Shown here in pieces: positions 62,816 to 64,000 of a DNA stretch of 64,000 bases; position 1 is the first letter of the stretch, and each line of letters begins with the position of its first letter. A model generated the notes under the pieces. It ran no database searches. It had not been told where the DNA came from and saw only the letters and a program-made list of their open reading frames with translations. The DNA is taken from positions 32,312,685-32,376,684 of the forward strand of contig CM020619.1 of the NCBI GenBank assembly GCA_009829735.1, in the 5' to 3' direction. Source of the stretch: Pyropia yezoensis. Taxonomy: Eukaryota > Rhodophyta > Bangiophyceae > Bangiales > Bangiaceae. Both the position numbers and the translations under genes were made by a program.

Positions 62816-64000
62816 ATGGGCGGGCGTCGCCCCCCCCCCCTGCCGCGGGGGTGCGTCGGCTGGGCCGTCGCCCCCCCGCCCGTTGGGTGGGCGGCCGGGG
62901 GGCGGTGGCGGACCCGCTCGGCCGCCGCCGCCGCCGCCGCCGCCACCCGCCGGGTGGCCCGGCGGCCAGTGGTGGCGGCCGCTCCCCCCCCCGCGCCCGC
63001 CCGGCTGCTGATGGTCCCCTGCAAGCGGCTAGCCGCCGCGGCGGCCGGCCAGACGGTGGCGGTCGAGGCGTGGCTCCACGCCGCCGGCTACCCGCGGGTG
63101 GCGGGCGTGGACGAGGCGGGCGTCGGCGCCATTGCGGGCCCGCTGGTGGTGGCGGCGGTGGTGCTGCACCCGCCGTTTGCGGGGGGGGAGGGGCAGGCGC
63201 CCGGGCCGCCCGCCCGCAAGCGGCCGGGCCACCGGCTTGACCTGTCGGGCGTGGGGGACTGCAAGGCGCTCAGCGCCGCCGCCCGGGCAGCGGTGGTGGC
63301 GCGCCTCCCACCGCCGACAGAGGTGGTGGTCTGGCGGGCCGTCCCGCTGTTGTCGCGCTTTGCCCGCTGGGCGCTCCTCGCCGACGCGGGCGGCGGGGTG
63401 GTGCCGCCCAAGGGCCCGCCAGCGCTGCCACGCGGCGGCGGCGGCGACGACGGCGGCGGCGTGCAGGTTGTGCGCCTCGGCGGGGGGGCCGCGGAGGGGG
63501 TGGAGTACGCGGTGGCGGTGGCGCCCGCCGCCCTGGTGGACCACCTCGGCCCGACCGCCGCGGCGGCCACGGCCATGGCCGCGGCCGTTGGGGCGCTGCC
63601 TGGCGGCCTCCCGGAGGCGCTGCTGATCGACGGGGACCCCCCGGGGGGGGCGAAAGTGTCCAAGACGGTGGCAGGGGTGCCCCCGGGCGTCGGGGCGGTC
63701 GTCTACTTGCGCAGCGGCGACCGCCTGGCCGCCGCCGTGTCCGTTGCGTCCATTCTTGCGCGCGAAACGCGGGACGAGGTCATGGCAGAGGCCGCCGCAG
63801 CGTGGCCCGGCTACGGCTTTGGCGACCACGGGGGGCACCCGGGGGAGGCGCACCTCGCGGCGCTCGCCGCCCGGGGGCCGTGCCCCATCCACCGGCGGTC
63901 GTGCAAGCCGGTCAAGCGGGCGGTGGCGACGCACGGCGGGCCGGGCGGGAAGGTGGAAGGCACCCAATCTGGTGCCGGCAAGACAAAGGGGGGGGGGGGC
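62816..64000 (+). CDS. rnhB: Ribonuclease HII, partial (runs off the right edge)
   Basis: Removes ribonucleotides from DNA and RNA in RNA-DNA hybrids. The frame is open from 62309; the first ATG is 62816 and a second at 63011 lies just before the domain. The Arg/Pro/Ala-rich stretch between (VARRPVVAAAPPPAPARLL) would suit an organelle transit peptide, so 62816 is preferred. The domain starts YPRVAGVDEAGVGAIAGPLV with the catalytic Asp-Glu pair (63110-63115). It continues with GDCKALS (usual DSK-L-S), LLIDGDPPGGAKVS, the third acidic site in SVASILARETRDEVM, and the C-terminal WPGYGFGDHGGHPGEAHLAA, as in bacterial RNase HII. A Gly-rich insertion separates strands in the middle. The usual G-R-G motif after Asp-Glu reads G-V-G. 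The stop lies beyond the window. Confidence 0.85.
   Translation, partial: MGGRRPPPLPRGCVGWAVAPPPVGWAAGGRWRTRSAAAAAAAATRRVARRPVVAAAPPPAPARLLMVPCKRLAAAAAGQTVAVEAWLHAAGYPRVAGVDEAGVGAIAGPLVVAAVVLHPPFAGGEGQAPGPPARKRPGHRLDLSGVGDCKALSAAARAAVVARLPPPTEVVVWRAVPLLSRFARWALLADAGGGVVPPKGPPALPRGGGGDDGGGVQVVRLGGGAAEGVEYAVAVAPAALVDHLGPTAAAATAMAAAVGALPGGLPEALLIDGDPPGGAKVSKTVAGVPPGVGAVVYLRSGDRLAAAVSVASILARETRDEVMAEAAAAWPGYGFGDHGGHPGEAHLAALAARGPCPIHRRSCKPVKRAVATHGGPGGKVEGTQSGAGKTKGGGG

Overview
This is a GC-rich nuclear segment of a eukaryote. Host genes have spliceosomal introns, for example a TFIIA gamma-subunit gene with three exons. Coding regions carry long Ala/Gly/Pro tracts, and Ty3-type LTR retrotransposons and DNA transposons fill the left half and the middle. 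High GC, compact intron-poor genes and plastid- or mitochondrion-type enzymes in nuclear DNA would fit a bangiophyte red alga (Porphyra/Pyropia-like). That placement is inference; no marker gene in the window fixes the taxon.

Left part (1-21,233). A partial unrecognised minus-strand ORF enters from the left edge. An 18.3-kb Ty3/gypsy LTR element follows (2,910-21,228, minus strand) with 363-bp LTRs and a 5-bp target duplication GGACG. A second LTR element, a chromovirus (10,490-18,055, plus strand, LTRs of about 920 bp, duplication AAGCC), sits inside its pol. Each carries an extra ORF: the outer one a 789-codon ORF on the opposite strand between pol and the 3' LTR, the inner one a two-zinc-finger ORF upstream of gag.

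Middle (21,234-38,744). About 7 kb of gene-poor DNA holds a hexamer array and a perfect 102-bp tandem duplication. Next comes a large inverted-repeat structure whose arms run into a degenerate GCCAGCAGCCGC minisatellite (28.8-33.8 kb). Abutting it is a 4.9-kb DNA transposon with terminal inverted repeats of about 700 bp and a DDE-type transposase gene of a family I cannot name.

Right part (38,745-64,000). Host genes: a secreted SMP-30/gluconolactonase-like propeller, TFIIA gamma, a LYR-motif protein, a nuclear-looking Ala/Pro-rich protein, a divergent indole-3-glycerol-phosphate-synthase-like TIM barrel, dTMP kinase, an Ala/Gly-rich nuclear-looking protein and a partial RNase HII. A 6.7-kb Tnp2 (CACTA/EnSpm-related) transposon at 47,011-53,740 splits the Ala/Pro-rich gene. 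The host frame is continuous across its 3-bp duplication CCG. Clusters of a near-palindromic CTGGATAACCAG motif lie just inside both of its ends.

The strongest leads are the Tnp2 insertion in a host gene, the extra ORFs of the two LTR elements, the long-TIR transposon with its unnamed transposase, and the IGPS-like and RNase HII proteins with altered active-site motifs.
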